NCBI GenBank assembly: GCA_903872075.1
Contig: CAIQJF010000100.1
Coordinates: 1-64,000, forward strand
Reading direction: 5' to 3'
Source of the DNA: an uncultured Caulobacteraceae bacterium
GTDB taxonomy: Bacteria > Pseudomonadota > Alphaproteobacteria > Caulobacterales > Caulobacteraceae
DNA: 64,000 nt
Position 1 is the stretch's first letter; each line of letters opens with the position of its first letter. Shown piece after piece: positions 32,816-41,930 of this stretch. Made by a program: the position numbers and the translations under genes. The notes under the pieces are model-generated. The model was given only the letters and a program-made list of their open reading frames with translations, was not told the origin of the DNA and ran no database searches.

Positions 32816-34525
32816 CTAGCCGACCGGAACCGACAGGTCCTCTCCGGCCAGGGCGCGGGCGATCAGAGCCTTGGTTTCGGCGAGGCCGAAGATGGCGGCG
32901 AAGGAGCCGAACCGCGGACCCTGGCTCTGGCCGAGCAGGACCTCGTACAGCGCTCCGAACCAGGCCCGAAGCGGCTCGAACCCCGCGTCCTTGCCAGCGG
33001 CGTAGACCTCGTTCTGGATGGTCTCGGCGTCCTTGCAGTCGGCCGGCAAGGCCTCGAGACGGGCCAGAAGGTCAGCGAAGGCGGCGCGTTCCCTGTCATC
33101 AGGCGCGCGGAACGTCTTCGCCGGCCGGACGAAGTCCTCGTAATAGTTGATGGCATAGCCGGCGAGGCGGTCGAGCAGCGGTTCGCTCTTCGGCGTCGCG
33201 TCCGGATAGAGCCGGCCGACAAAGCCCCACAGGATCGCCTTGTCCGACGCATTGGCGGCCGAGACGAGGTTCAGCAGCAGGCTGAAGCTGACCGGGCTGC
33301 CCGTCTCCGGCGGCGCGCCGCCATGGACGCTCCACACGGGGTTGTCGAGGCGGTTGGCCGGCCGGGCCAGATCGTCAGCCGCACGGACGACGGGGCGATT
33401 GTAGGCGTCCAGCTGCTGGAGATATTCGTCGGCCGCCTTGGGGATGACGTCGAACGACAGCTTCTTGGCCGAGCGGGGCGACTGGAAGAGATAATAGACC
33501 AGGCTCTCGGGCGTCCCGTAGCGGCGCCATTCCTCCAGGGTCAGGCCATTGCCCCTGGACTTGGAGATCTTCTGGTTGTTCTCGTCGAGGAACAGTTCGA
33601 AGTTGAAGCCCTCCGGCGGCGTGCCGCCAAGGATCGAACAGATCCGCGAGGAGACCTTCACCGAGTCGATCAGGTCCGTGCCGGCCATCTCATAGTCGAC
33701 ATCCAGCGCCGTCCAGCGGCAGGCCCAGTCGGGCTTCCACTGCAGTTTCACCGCGCCGCCGGTCACCGGGATCTCGGTCAGGGTCCCGTCCTCGTCCTCG
33801 AAGACGATCGTGCCGCGATCAACGTGGCGCTCCAGGGTCGGGACCTGCAGCACGTGGCCGGTCTTGGGGCTGATGGGCAGGAACGGCGAATAGGTCGCCC
33901 GCCGCTCGGGGCCTAAGGTGGGCAGCATGACGCCCTGCACCTTGTCGAACCGCTCCAGCACCCGCCGCAGGGTCTGATCGAACAGGCCGGTGCGGTAGCA
34001 TTCGGTTGCCGAGAAGAACTCGTAGTTGAAGCCGTGCTCGTCCAGGAAGGCGCGCATGCGGGCGTTGTTGTGGTCCCCGAAGCTGGGGAACTCGCCGAAG
34101 GGGTCGCGCACCCTGGTCAGGGGCTTGCCGAGATCCTCGGCCAGGGCCTCACGGTTGGGGACGTTGTCCGGCACCTTCCGCAGGCCGTCCATGTCGTCGG
34201 AGAACGAGATCAGGCGGGTGGGGATCGTATCCTCGGTCAGGGCCCGGAACGCCTGGATGACCATGGTGGTGCGGGCCACCTCGTTGAAGGTGCCGATGTG
34301 CGGCAGACCGGAGGCGCCATAGCCGGTCTGGAACACCACCGGGCGGCGCAGTTCCGGCGCGGCGTCCACGGCCTGGCCGATCTTGCCTTCGGCGATCAGC
34401 GAGCCGGCGAGATCGCGCGCCTCGCCGTCCAGGCGCGCGCGCAGCAGGCGCGCCACAAGGTTGCGGGCCTGTTCGAAAGGCCAGGCGCGCGCCTCGTGCG
34501 CGAGAGAGGAGAGGCCGTGCAGCAT
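32816..34525 (-). CDS. lysS: Lysine--tRNA ligase, class I
   Basis: A class I lysyl-tRNA synthetase of about 569 residues from ATG 34525. The HIGH-type motif is HIGTFNEV and the KMSKS-type motif is KISKSRGNG. Also seen are TRLISFSDDMDGLRKVPDNVP, WACRWTALDVDYEMAGTDL and FLDENNQKISKS. Class I enzymes are found in archaea and alphaproteobacteria in place of the class II form. The start at 34525 fits the N-terminus LSSLAHEARAWPFEQA; ATG 34591 is an alternative. It is the first gene before brkB. Confidence 0.93.
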   Translation of the reverse strand: MLHGLSSLAHEARAWPFEQARNLVARLLRARLDGEARDLAGSLIAEGKIGQAVDAAPELRRPVVFQTGYGASGLPHIGTFNEVARTTMVIQAFRALTEDTIPTRLISFSDDMDGLRKVPDNVPNREALAEDLGKPLTRVRDPFGEFPSFGDHNNARMRAFLDEHGFNYEFFSATECYRTGLFDQTLRRVLERFDKVQGVMLPTLGPERRATYSPFLPISPKTGHVLQVPTLERHVDRGTIVFEDEDGTLTEIPVTGGAVKLQWKPDWACRWTALDVDYEMAGTDLIDSVKVSSRICSILGGTPPEGFNFELFLDENNQKISKSRGNGLTLEEWRRYGTPESLVYYLFQSPRSAKKLSFDVIPKAADEYLQQLDAYNRPVVRAADDLARPANRLDNPVWSVHGGAPPETGSPVSFSLLLNLVSAANASDKAILWGFVGRLYPDATPKSEPLLDRLAGYAINYYEDFVRPAKTFRAPDDRERAAFADLLARLEALPADCKDAETIQNEVYAAGKDAGFEPLRAWFGALYEVLLGQSQGPRFGSFAAIFGLAETKALIARALAGEDLSVPVG

Positions 34526-34601
34526 GACCGAGCGGTTAAGCCGCCGGGGGGGCGGGGTCAATGGCGGGGCGATGCCGGCCACTTCTGACATGCGGTAAAA
34601 C

Positions 34602-34630
34602 TTGACATTTTGCAATCTTTCCCACATAGT
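34602..34630 (+). promoter_or_regulatory. Sigma70-type promoter facing the terminase gene
   Basis: TTGACA at 34602-34607, a 17-bp AT-rich spacer, then CATAGT at 34625-34630. This is the optimum -35 and a fair -10 at the ideal distance, in an AT-rich island. It lies 78 bp before the start proposed for the terminase and points into it. It overlaps the upstream region of the divergent lysS gene. Confidence 0.45.
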
Positions 34631-34707
34631 GTCGCGCTCAATCGCGAGGATGACATGCCGACACTCGGGGGCCCCAGGCGGACCGACCAGACGCGCCGCC
34701 TGCCCGG

Positions 34708-36162
34708 TTGGCCCCAGCCTTGAGTTGGGCGCCTCAGCCCGGTCCGCAGGCCAAATTCGTCGGCAGCGACGTCTTCGAGGTGGTCTATGGTGGCGCCCGC
34801 GGCGGCGGGAAGACCGACGCCGCGCTTGGCGATTTCATGTTCCACGCCCGACTGTACGGCTCGGCGGCGCGGGGCCTGTTGGTCCGCCGGCATCGCATCG
34901 CCCTTGAGCCCACCATCGCGAGGGCGCGACAGATTTTCGCGGCCCACGGTGAACACCAGGGTGCGGTGTGGCGCGATTCGAAGTCGCGTTTCGAGTGGCC
35001 GAACGGGGCGGTGCTCTATTGTCGCCATCTGGACAAGGACATCGACGCGGATCTGTACCAGGGCCACGACTATAGCCGCGTCTATGTCGAAGAGTTGACC
35101 CAGTTCCCCAATCCGGGGCCTGTGGACAAGCTCAAGGCCACCCTGCGCAGCGCCGCCGGCGCGCCCTGCGGCTTTCGCGCCACGTGCAACCCCGGCGGCC
35201 CAGGCCACAACTGGGTAAAGGCCCGCTACATCGATGGCGACGGTCGAAATGCCCGCAAAGAACCGTTCCGAGATCCCTTCACCGGCGGAGTGAGGTTACT
35301 CGACCGCCTCTTCATTCCCGCGCGTCTGACCGACAATCCGGCCCTGCTGAGCCAGGATCCCGACTATGTCTCTCGCCTCCAGCAGACCGGCTCGGTCGAG
35401 CTGGTCCGCGCCTGGCTGGAGGGCGACTGGAACATCATCCAGGGCGCATTCTTCGACAAATGGTCCAACCGCAACATCGTCGCGCCCTTCCCCATCCCCC
35501 ACGACTGGACGCGCATCCGGGCCTTCGATTGGGGCTACGCCAAGCCGTTCAGCATCGGTTGGTGGGCCGTGGCCGCCGACGCCCGCACGGTACGGGAAGG
35601 GCTCGTCCTGCCGCGGGGCGCGCTGGTCCGCTACCGCGAATGGTACGGCTCCACCGGCCGGCCCGATGAGGGCCTGCGTCTGGAAGCGGAGCCCGTGGCG
35701 CGTGGCATCCTGGCCCGCGAAGCGGGCGAGAACATCCGCCACGCCGTGGCCGACCCCTCGATCTTCGCCCAGAACGGCGGCCCGTCGATCGGCGAGCGGA
35801 TGCGAAGAGTGGGGGTCAATTTCCGCGAGGCCGACAACACACGGGTCGGACGCGCGGGCGCCGTGAGCGGTTGGGATCAGGTGCGCGCCCGCATCGCCGG
35901 GACCGACGAGGGCCCGCTTCTGGCCGTCTTCGACACCTGTCGGGACTTCATCCGCACAGTGCCGGTGCTGCAGCACGACCGCATGCGCGCCGAGGACCTC
36001 GACACGGATGCCGAGGACCATATCGCCGACGAGACCCGTTATGCCTGCCTGACCCGGCCTCTGGCCGCCAGGACGCCCGCGCCGGCCCTGACCGCCGATG
36101 AAATCTGGGAGCGGGAGTGGGGGCGTCGTTCAAGCCGCCCCGAGGCGTGGAAGACGCGGTGA
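34708..36162 (+). CDS. Phage terminase large subunit-like protein (orphan)
   Basis: A 484-residue protein with both TerL domains. ATPase: VVYGGARGGGKTDAALGDF (Walker A) and YSRVYVEELTQFPNP (Walker B with catalytic Glu), plus RATCNPGGPGHNW. RNase H-like nuclease: RAFDWGYAKPFSIGWW, HAVADPSIFAQNG and EDHIADETRYACL supply the three acidic residues. It would package phage DNA using ATP. No small terminase, portal, capsid or tail gene is near: lysS and a DUF3147 gene flank it. The start is TTG 34708 (an in-frame stop is at 34651). Either a domesticated gene or a prophage or gene-transfer-agent remnant. Confidence 0.88.
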   Translation: MAPALSWAPQPGPQAKFVGSDVFEVVYGGARGGGKTDAALGDFMFHARLYGSAARGLLVRRHRIALEPTIARARQIFAAHGEHQGAVWRDSKSRFEWPNGAVLYCRHLDKDIDADLYQGHDYSRVYVEELTQFPNPGPVDKLKATLRSAAGAPCGFRATCNPGGPGHNWVKARYIDGDGRNARKEPFRDPFTGGVRLLDRLFIPARLTDNPALLSQDPDYVSRLQQTGSVELVRAWLEGDWNIIQGAFFDKWSNRNIVAPFPIPHDWTRIRAFDWGYAKPFSIGWWAVAADARTVREGLVLPRGALVRYREWYGSTGRPDEGLRLEAEPVARGILAREAGENIRHAVADPSIFAQNGGPSIGERMRRVGVNFREADNTRVGRAGAVSGWDQVRARIAGTDEGPLLAVFDTCRDFIRTVPVLQHDRMRAEDLDTDAEDHIADETRYACLTRPLAARTPAPALTADEIWEREWGRRSSRPEAWKTR

Positions 36163-36180
36163 GGCTCCGAGCCCCACAGC

Positions 36181-36531
36181 CTACAACCGAACGCCGATCC
36201 TCGGCCCGATCCAGACAAGCAGCAGGTAGAGCCCCACTGTCAGGGCGCAGCCGGCCCCGAGCGCGGCCCAGAAGGGGGCTCCTCGCCTAAGCAGGGCCGG
36301 CATGAGCAGAAACATCGGCATCGACGGCAGCACGAACCAGAAGGTGGCGGCCGCATGCGCGGCAAGCCGTTCGGGATCGTGGGTGTCGCGCCACAGCCAC
36401 ATCATCCCCAGCACCGACACCAAGGGCAATGCGGCGATGAGGGCGCCGAAGCCCGGCGAGCACTTGGCGATCTCCGACACCGCCGCGATGATCAATCCGG
36501 AGAGCGCGGCCTTGATCAGCAGATAGAGCAT
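36181..36531 (-). CDS. DUF3147 family membrane protein
   Basis: A 116-residue protein with four hydrophobic segments. The pattern LIKAALSGLIIAAVSEIAKCSP, then GALIAALPLVSVLGMMWLWRD and TFWFVLPSMPMFLLMP, matches the DUF3147 group. Function unknown. It starts 14 nt after the methyltransferase gene stop, so the two are probably cotranscribed. Confidence 0.8.
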   Translation of the reverse strand: MLYLLIKAALSGLIIAAVSEIAKCSPGFGALIAALPLVSVLGMMWLWRDTHDPERLAAHAAATFWFVLPSMPMFLLMPALLRRGAPFWAALGAGCALTVGLYLLLVWIGPRIGVRL

Positions 36532-36545
36532 CGCCTCTCCTCCGG

Positions 36546-37562
36546 TCAGGTGGCGGCCCCGCCCGGCTTCTCCAGGAGGATGAACCAGGCGTTGTTGAAG
36601 ACGCCTTCATCCAGTCGACGGAACCCTGCGCCTTCGGCCAGGCCGCGCCAGCGCTGTTTCGAGGTCAGGAAGAACGACAGGACATTGGCGACGGCGAACA
36701 TTGACCAGCCCGGCGTCCAGACGATCATCAGAAAGCGACCGCCGGGCTTCAGCACCCGGATCAGTTCGCGCAGACCCTGCCCCTTGGCGGCGCCCAGATG
36801 GTCGTAGACGTGCGCGCTGACGGCGCCGTCGAACGCCCCATCCGGGAACGGCAGAGCGGTCAGATCCGCTGTTTCCGCCGAAACGCGGTCGGAGAGACCC
36901 GCCAGCCGCAGATTGCGGGCCAGCAGGGCGCGACCGCCGCCGTCGATATAGCCGGCGTCGAACCTGTCCACGCCCACGATGCGGACACCCTTCACGACCC
37001 GCGCCAGGGCGATCGAGGTTCGTCCCGCGCCGCAGCCGGCGTCCAGGACGACATCGGCCTCGGACAGCGCCAGGTCGACGAGGGGCAGAACCATGTGATC
37101 GGGGCGACGGAACCCCCGCATGATGACATTGCCAGCCAAGAAGCTGGTGGCCAGCGCCACAAGACCGAAGCCGAGGAGCCAGAGGCGCGGCGCGGCGACC
37201 TCCACCGCCACGGCCGCCGCGGCGCTGATCAGCGCCGCGATGGCCAGACCGTTCATCCAGCCGGGGCCCCAACCGAAATCGAAACGGGCGTCCTTCTTGG
37301 CGCGCGCCTCGGCGCCGGTCCAGCGGCGGAGCAGCGGGCCCAGTCCGCGCGCGGGCCCCATGGCCAGCGAGGCGACCAGCACCACCGCCCCCACCAGGTG
37401 GAAGCCGGCAAAAAACAGGATCGACTTCGAGATCACGGTGAGGCCCGGCACATAGATCAGCAGCACGAGACCAGCGGCGACGCCGACAAATCCCATCAGC
37501 CACATATGGCCGTGCATCGATCGGGCCGGCTTCAGGCGAGGGCGGGGTGAGGGATCGGTCAT
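36546..37562 (-). CDS. Membrane-anchored class I SAM-dependent methyltransferase
   Basis: A 338-residue protein. The N-terminal 150 residues hold four membrane helices (GFVGVAAGLVLLIYVPGLTV and later pairs). The methyltransferase domain follows, with motif I VVLDAGCGAGRTSIALA, acidic VGVDRFD, ADLTALPFPDGAFDGAVSAHVYDHL and RVLKPGGRFLMIVWTPGW. The Methyltransf_11 type often acts on quinones, sterols or lipids; a membrane-held form suggests a lipid substrate. It is divergent from a TetR gene, which may control it. Confidence 0.83.
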   Translation of the reverse strand: MTDPSPRPRLKPARSMHGHMWLMGFVGVAAGLVLLIYVPGLTVISKSILFFAGFHLVGAVVLVASLAMGPARGLGPLLRRWTGAEARAKKDARFDFGWGPGWMNGLAIAALISAAAAVAVEVAAPRLWLLGFGLVALATSFLAGNVIMRGFRRPDHMVLPLVDLALSEADVVLDAGCGAGRTSIALARVVKGVRIVGVDRFDAGYIDGGGRALLARNLRLAGLSDRVSAETADLTALPFPDGAFDGAVSAHVYDHLGAAKGQGLRELIRVLKPGGRFLMIVWTPGWSMFAVANVLSFFLTSKQRWRGLAEGAGFRRLDEGVFNNAWFILLEKPGGAAT

Positions 37563-37626
37563 GGCGGTCCGTCGATGGCATGCTGCGGAAGACCCTGGAC
37601 TCCTATCGGCCTTCCCGGCCAAGTTG

Positions 37627-37680
37627 CCGGACAAACCGGCCTGAATGTCGGTTTTCGGACAGTCGCGGCCATTTGTCGGA
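37627..37680. promoter_or_regulatory. Possible TetR operator region
   Basis: Between the divergent methyltransferase and TetR genes lie three related elements: CCGG-N5-CCGG at 37627-37639, TGTCGGTTTTCGGACA at 37646-37661 (interrupted inverted repeat) and TTGTCGGA at 37673-37680. All share a TGTCSGG or CCGGACA core. Such spaced inverted cores are typical TetR binding sites. Confidence 0.35.
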
Positions 37681-37692
37681 TGGGAGATCAAG

Positions 37693-38262
37693 GTGACCGA
37701 CATCATCACGGATGGCCTGTCGGGGAGCGATGGGCTGGATCGCCGGGCGCAGCGTAGCCGTTCGGCCCTGGTGGCCGCCTTCGTCAGCTTGGTTCTGCAG
37801 CGGCGCTATGACGCCATCTCGGTCGGCGAGATCGCGGACGCCGCAGGCGTTGGACGGAGCACCTTCTACGATCACTTCCGCAACAAGGACGACCTGCTTC
37901 GCGAGGGCCTGAAGCAGCCGTTCGCGATCCTGGCCGGCATGGTCGATGGCGGGGATCCGGCCCGAGAGCACGAGGTCGTGGAGCATTTCTGGGAGAACCG
38001 GCGCGTCGGCAACGTCCTGTTCGCCGGCGCGACCCGCCAGATTCTCACTCAGGCGCTATGCGCGGCCTTCGAACGCCGGCTTGCCCTCTCGCGGCGGGCG
38101 CCGCCCGATCTACCCGTCGGCCTTGCCGCCGCCTGGCTGGCCGCCGCGCAGGTCGGCCTGCTTGCAGAGTGGTTGACGGGTCACACCCCATGTTCGTCCG
38201 CGGTGATCGTCGGCGCCCTTCGCCGGCTCACCGTGACGGGACTGAGCCGGGGCGGTCAGTGA
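37693..38262 (+). CDS. TetR family transcriptional regulator
   Basis: Encodes 189 residues from GTG 37693, which has GGGAG 6 nt before it. The DNA-binding domain is RSALVAAFVSLVLQRRYDAI followed by SVGEIADAAGVGRSTFYDHFRNKDDLL (helix-turn-helix split at my count). The C-terminal domain would bind a ligand. ATG 37645 is an in-frame alternative without a ribosome site and overlaps the operator-like repeats. Probable target: itself and the divergent methyltransferase/DUF3147 genes. Confidence 0.88.
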   Translation: MTDIITDGLSGSDGLDRRAQRSRSALVAAFVSLVLQRRYDAISVGEIADAAGVGRSTFYDHFRNKDDLLREGLKQPFAILAGMVDGGDPAREHEVVEHFWENRRVGNVLFAGATRQILTQALCAAFERRLALSRRAPPDLPVGLAAAWLAAAQVGLLAEWLTGHTPCSSAVIVGALRRLTVTGLSRGGQ

Positions 38263-38313
38263 CTCCGGGCGGTCGTTGACGTGTCCCACCGCGACGGCGC
38301 ACAGACCCAGCCC

Positions 38314-39021
38314 ATGACCGCCCTCCACCCCCTTGACCGTCCCGCCTGGGGCGCGCTGACCGGCCGCCAGAAACCGCTCGCCCTCGGGGCGCCGCCGGCT
38401 TTGCGGTTCGATCCGGCCTTCGGACCGTTCGCGGCCACGGCGGACGATTCACCCGAGAGCCTCGCCGCCCTGGCCGCCTTGATCGGCGCCACGGAGTCGG
38501 TCGTGCTGCTTCAGGCCGAGGCCTCGCCAACCCCGCCCGGGACGCGCGCGGTGTTCCAGGCCGGCGCCGTCCAGATGGTCGCCGGATCCTTCTCCGCGCC
38601 AGCGCACGTCGCTGATATCGTCGAACTGACAGGAGCGGACGCGCCCGAGATGCTGGCGCTCGCCACCCTGACGAAGCCGGGGCCGTTCAGCACGCGGACC
38701 CATGAACTCGGAACCTTCTTCGGCGTCCGGGTGAACGGCGTTCTCGCCGCCATGGCCGGCGAACGTATGCGGCCGGACGGCTACACCGAGGTCAGCGGGG
38801 TCTGCACGCGCCCGGATCATCGTGGGAAAGGCTACGGCGGACGCCTCACGCAGATGGTCGCCAGCCGAATCCAGGCGCGTGGCGACGTGCCGTTCCTTCA
38901 CGCCATGGACGACAACCCCGCCGCGATCAGCCTCTACGAATCTCTGGGCTTCGTCATCCGGCGGTCGTTCAGCGTGACGGTTCTGGTGGGCGAGGGCGCG
39001 CACGCCGCGCCGCCGCATTGA
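38314..39021 (+). CDS. GNAT family N-acetyltransferase (FR47-like)
   Basis: A 235-residue protein. The C-terminal half is a GNAT domain of the FR47 type: GTFFGVRVNGVLAAMAGERM, SGVCTRPDHRGKGYGGRLTQ (acetyl-CoA loop RxxGxG) and DNPAAISLYESLGFVIRRSF. The N-terminal half (1-120) is a diverged lobe. It acetylates an amine, identity unknown. ATG 38314 was chosen; an in-frame GTG at 38281 is possible. It begins shortly after the TetR gene, on the same strand. Confidence 0.85.
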   Translation: MTALHPLDRPAWGALTGRQKPLALGAPPALRFDPAFGPFAATADDSPESLAALAALIGATESVVLLQAEASPTPPGTRAVFQAGAVQMVAGSFSAPAHVADIVELTGADAPEMLALATLTKPGPFSTRTHELGTFFGVRVNGVLAAMAGERMRPDGYTEVSGVCTRPDHRGKGYGGRLTQMVASRIQARGDVPFLHAMDDNPAAISLYESLGFVIRRSFSVTVLVGEGAHAAPPH

Positions 39022-39036
39022 GCTGAGGCGGGTCGC

Positions 39037-39543
39037 CTAGTCTCCGCGCGAGATATTGACCACCGTCGCGGGCTTGGCGTCGTCACAATAGATCTGGATG
39101 TCGACCTTCTGGTCCGGCCAGATCCAATGGCGCCAACCGCGGCTGTCGACGAACTCCGTGGGTGGCCCATAGGCGGCGATCAGAGCCTCTTTCACCGCCT
39201 CGCGGGTCGGCAGCCCCTCGAAATAGAGATTGCCGCTGAACAGACGGCCGTGGTCGTAGGCGAGGTCCATGTGGCGCAATGGAACGCCGCGGAACACCGG
39301 CGGCGCAGTCGCGGGAACATACACCGTCACACCGTTGGACCGCGGCTTGCCCGCGCGTTTGAGATCCTGCGTCGGCGGCGATCCCCAGGACCAGCCCATG
39401 ACACCGTCCGGCGCGGTGGGCGCGATAGGCGCGGTGGTCGGCGCCGGGGCAATGTTCGCCGCCGCCGAGGCGATCGGCGGCGCCGCTAGAGCGAACAGAC
39501 CGGCGCACACCGCCAAGCCAGCCAGGACGTTCGCCGGGACCAT
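39037..39543 (-). CDS. Exported protein of unknown function
   Basis: Encodes 168 residues from ATG 39543. VLAGLAVCAGLFALAAPPIA is the hydrophobic core of a signal peptide. After a Pro/Ala/Thr-rich linker the mature domain (about 60-168) has VFRGVPLRHMDLAYDHGRLFSG, LPTREAVKEALIAAYGPP and DQKVDIQIYCDD. This pattern (gene product compared with slope YGxP and a stretch for charge) recalls small periplasmic domains that follow lipoprotein-like calcium-free folds, but no named family is recognised. Confidence 0.65.
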   Translation of the reverse strand: MVPANVLAGLAVCAGLFALAAPPIASAAANIAPAPTTAPIAPTAPDGVMGWSWGSPPTQDLKRAGKPRSNGVTVYVPATAPPVFRGVPLRHMDLAYDHGRLFSGNLYFEGLPTREAVKEALIAAYGPPTEFVDSRGWRHWIWPDQKVDIQIYCDDAKPATVVNISRGD

Positions 39544-39667
39544 CTTGCGCCAATCCGATCCACCTGTTGCGCGAGAGGATCCCGGCAAGACTCGTCGACA
39601 GGCCTTGCACGCCGCGACGCGGCTTATCCTCCAAATCCGCCCGGCCGGCGCCAGCGTCGGAAAACCC

Positions 39668-40189
39668 TTACAAGGTCCGGAAGAACACGGTGGTGTCGCA
39701 GGGCCGGCCGTCGGGAAACAGGGCGTAGTTCGGGATCACGCCAACCCTTTCCCAACCCAGACGCGCATAGAGGCGCTCGGCGTCGCCGCCGGTCACGGTG
39801 TCCAGCACAAGCAGGGTCTTGCCCGCCGCCCGCGCGGCGTCTTCGGCGGCGCGCATCAGCCGCGCGCCCAGGCCTCGCCGGCGGGCGTTACCGCGCACCA
39901 GCATCTTCGCCACGTCGGCGCGATGCGGCTGATTCTCGGGGCCGGCGAAGACGAGTTGCACCGTGCCGAGCAAGGCGCCGACCTTGTCCTCAGCCACAAG
40001 CAGGATCCGCTCGCCCGCGGCCACGCCCTCGGCGACCCCGGCCCAGAAGGCTTCGGCCCGGTCTCGTGTCAGCGGCGCCATGAAGCTCACCGACGCGCCC
40101 CGGTCCACGCAGTCGATCAGCACATCGGCCAGGTCCTCGATCGCGGCCCATGCCGACGGCCCGTCCAGGACGCGAATGGTGTCGGTCAC
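39668..40189 (-). CDS. GNAT family N-acetyltransferase
   Basis: A 173-residue GNAT protein beginning at GTG 40189. Seen: FMAPLTRDRAEAFWAGVAEG, GALLGTVQLVFAGPENQPHR, the acetyl-CoA loop KMLVRGNARRRGLGARLM, and DAERLYARLGWERVGVIPNY. Substrate unknown; this GNAT layout is often linked to small polar amines. It begins 7 nt after the stop of the M28 peptidase and is the last gene of a compact minus-strand operon (43382 to 39668). Confidence 0.85.
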   Translation of the reverse strand: MTDTIRVLDGPSAWAAIEDLADVLIDCVDRGASVSFMAPLTRDRAEAFWAGVAEGVAAGERILLVAEDKVGALLGTVQLVFAGPENQPHRADVAKMLVRGNARRRGLGARLMRAAEDAARAAGKTLLVLDTVTGGDAERLYARLGWERVGVIPNYALFPDGRPCDTTVFFRTL

Positions 40190-40196
40190 TGTGGGG

Positions 40197-41930
40197 TCAG
40201 GGGTTGCGCGCCGCGGCTGTGGTGTCGCGGATCGCCTTGAATTCGGACCGATCCGGCCAACCCGGCCACTCGCGGTTGTTGGCCAGGTAGTCGCCCAGAG
40301 ACCGATAGACTTCCAGGTCCGCCGCCGCCCCCGACAGGTCCCAATCCGGGTTCCATTCGTCGGCGGGCTGATGATAGCGCTTGGCCACATAGTCCTTGTG
40401 CGCCGCTTCTCCACCCGCATTGCCGCCCTTTACCAGATGCAGGCCGGCGGTGAGGGTGAGCGCTGGAACCCCGACCTTGGCCAGAGAGAAGTGGTCGGCG
40501 CGGTAGTAGCTGCCCTCCTCCAGGTGGCTGTCGTGATTGTAGGTGCGGCCCTGCGCGGTGGTGAACCTGGCCACCAGCCTGTCGAGGTCGGCGTCGCCCT
40601 TGCCGCGCGTCGACAGGTTCCAGGCCCGGCCATTGACGTTCATGACGTCGAGATTGAGCAGGCCGACGGTCGTTCCCAGCGGCGCGAGGGGATGAGCCGC
40701 GTAATACTCCGAGCCCAGAAGGCCCTTCTCCTCGGCCGTGAACGCCACGAACCAGAGACTGCGCCGAGGCTTGGGGTCGGCCTTGAGCACGCGCGCCAGT
40801 TCCAGGAGCCCGGCGACGCCGGTCGCATTGTCCACCGCCCCGTTATAGATCTTGTCGCCCCGGGCGTCGGGCAGGCCGATCCCCAGGTGGTCCCAGTGCG
40901 CGCCGAACAGAAGCGCCTCTCCAGGGTGCGTCGTCCCCCGAATCCTACCCACCACATTGTGGCTGACGATCGTGCTGGTCGCCACGGCGTAGTCGGCCGA
41001 AAACCCGGCCCCAGCCAGGACTGCCGGCGTGAAACCGAGCGTCCGCGCCCGCGCCTTTTCGGCCTCGAAGTCCAGCCCGGCGGCCTTGAACAGGGCGGCG
41101 GCGACATCGCGCTGAATCCACCCCTCGATCAGCGGATGCAGGGCGGCAGGATCGGGCCGAACGATGTCGAACTGCGGGGCGCTGTTGGAGTTCTTGACCG
41201 TGTTCCAGCCATAGGCGGCCGGCGCGGTCTCATGGACGATCAGGACACCAAGCGCCCCACGCCGCGCAGCCTCGGCGTATTTGTAGGTCCAGCGACCGTA
41301 GAGGGTCATGGCCTTGTCGTCGAAGCGGCCATAGAGCGGATCGGCCGGGTCCATCTCGCCGTCGGGATCGTTGATCAGCACGACGGCGATCTTGCCCTTC
41401 AGGTCGATATCCTTGCCGTCCGGACCCTTGAAGTCGTTCCAGCCGCGCTCCGGGGCGGTCACGCCATAGCCGACGAAGACCAGCGGAGCGTCCTTGACCG
41501 TCACGTGGGCGGTCGGAACGAGACTATGCACGACGATGTCGTCGAGTTCCGTCAGCGGGTGACCCTGACCGCCTTCCGTGAAGCTCACCGAGATCGGGCC
41601 CGGAGTCTCGAAACGGCGCAGGGGCACGGCCTGGGTCCAGCCGCCCTTGTCGCCGCCGGGCAGAAGCCCCGCGGCTTTGAACTTGCTGGCGATATAGCCG
41701 ACGGTCTTGGTCTCGCCGGGAGTCCCGGGACCGCGGCCCTCGAAGGCGTCGGAGGCGAGGACACGGATGTGTTCGGAGAGCCGCGCGGCGTCGACATGTG
41801 CGGTCACGCGGCCTGGCGCGAACGGCCCCGGTCCGGTCGGCGCCGTTGCGGCAGCCAGGGCCGGGCCGACGCCCGAGATCCCGGCCAAGAGGGCCAGGGC
41901 GGCGAGCGTTGGGACGGTCGATACCTTCAT
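40197..41930 (-). CDS. M28 family metallopeptidase with PA domain, exported
   Basis: A 577-residue protein with a signal peptide (LAALALLAGISGVGPALA). A PA-type insert lies at about 150-290 (FVGYGVTAPERGWNDFKGPD, IAVVLINDPDG). The M28 zinc site is visible: LLFGAHWDHLG (His, Asp), NGAVDNATGVAGLLELA (bridging Asp), FTAEEKGLLGSEYYAA (Glu pair), LLNLDVMNVNG (Asp) and YRADHFSLAKVGVPAL (His). Such enzymes are periplasmic or extracellular aminopeptidases. Its start overlaps the stop of the upstream GNAT gene by 4 nt. Confidence 0.92.
   Translation of the reverse strand: MKVSTVPTLAALALLAGISGVGPALAAATAPTGPGPFAPGRVTAHVDAARLSEHIRVLASDAFEGRGPGTPGETKTVGYIASKFKAAGLLPGGDKGGWTQAVPLRRFETPGPISVSFTEGGQGHPLTELDDIVVHSLVPTAHVTVKDAPLVFVGYGVTAPERGWNDFKGPDGKDIDLKGKIAVVLINDPDGEMDPADPLYGRFDDKAMTLYGRWTYKYAEAARRGALGVLIVHETAPAAYGWNTVKNSNSAPQFDIVRPDPAALHPLIEGWIQRDVAAALFKAAGLDFEAEKARARTLGFTPAVLAGAGFSADYAVATSTIVSHNVVGRIRGTTHPGEALLFGAHWDHLGIGLPDARGDKIYNGAVDNATGVAGLLELARVLKADPKPRRSLWFVAFTAEEKGLLGSEYYAAHPLAPLGTTVGLLNLDVMNVNGRAWNLSTRGKGDADLDRLVARFTTAQGRTYNHDSHLEEGSYYRADHFSLAKVGVPALTLTAGLHLVKGGNAGGEAAHKDYVAKRYHQPADEWNPDWDLSGAAADLEVYRSLGDYLANNREWPGWPDRSEFKAIRDTTAAARNP

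Noticed and set aside
34708-36162. Prophage
   Set aside because: Only the large terminase is present; no integrase, portal, capsid, tail or lysis gene is in the surrounding sequence.
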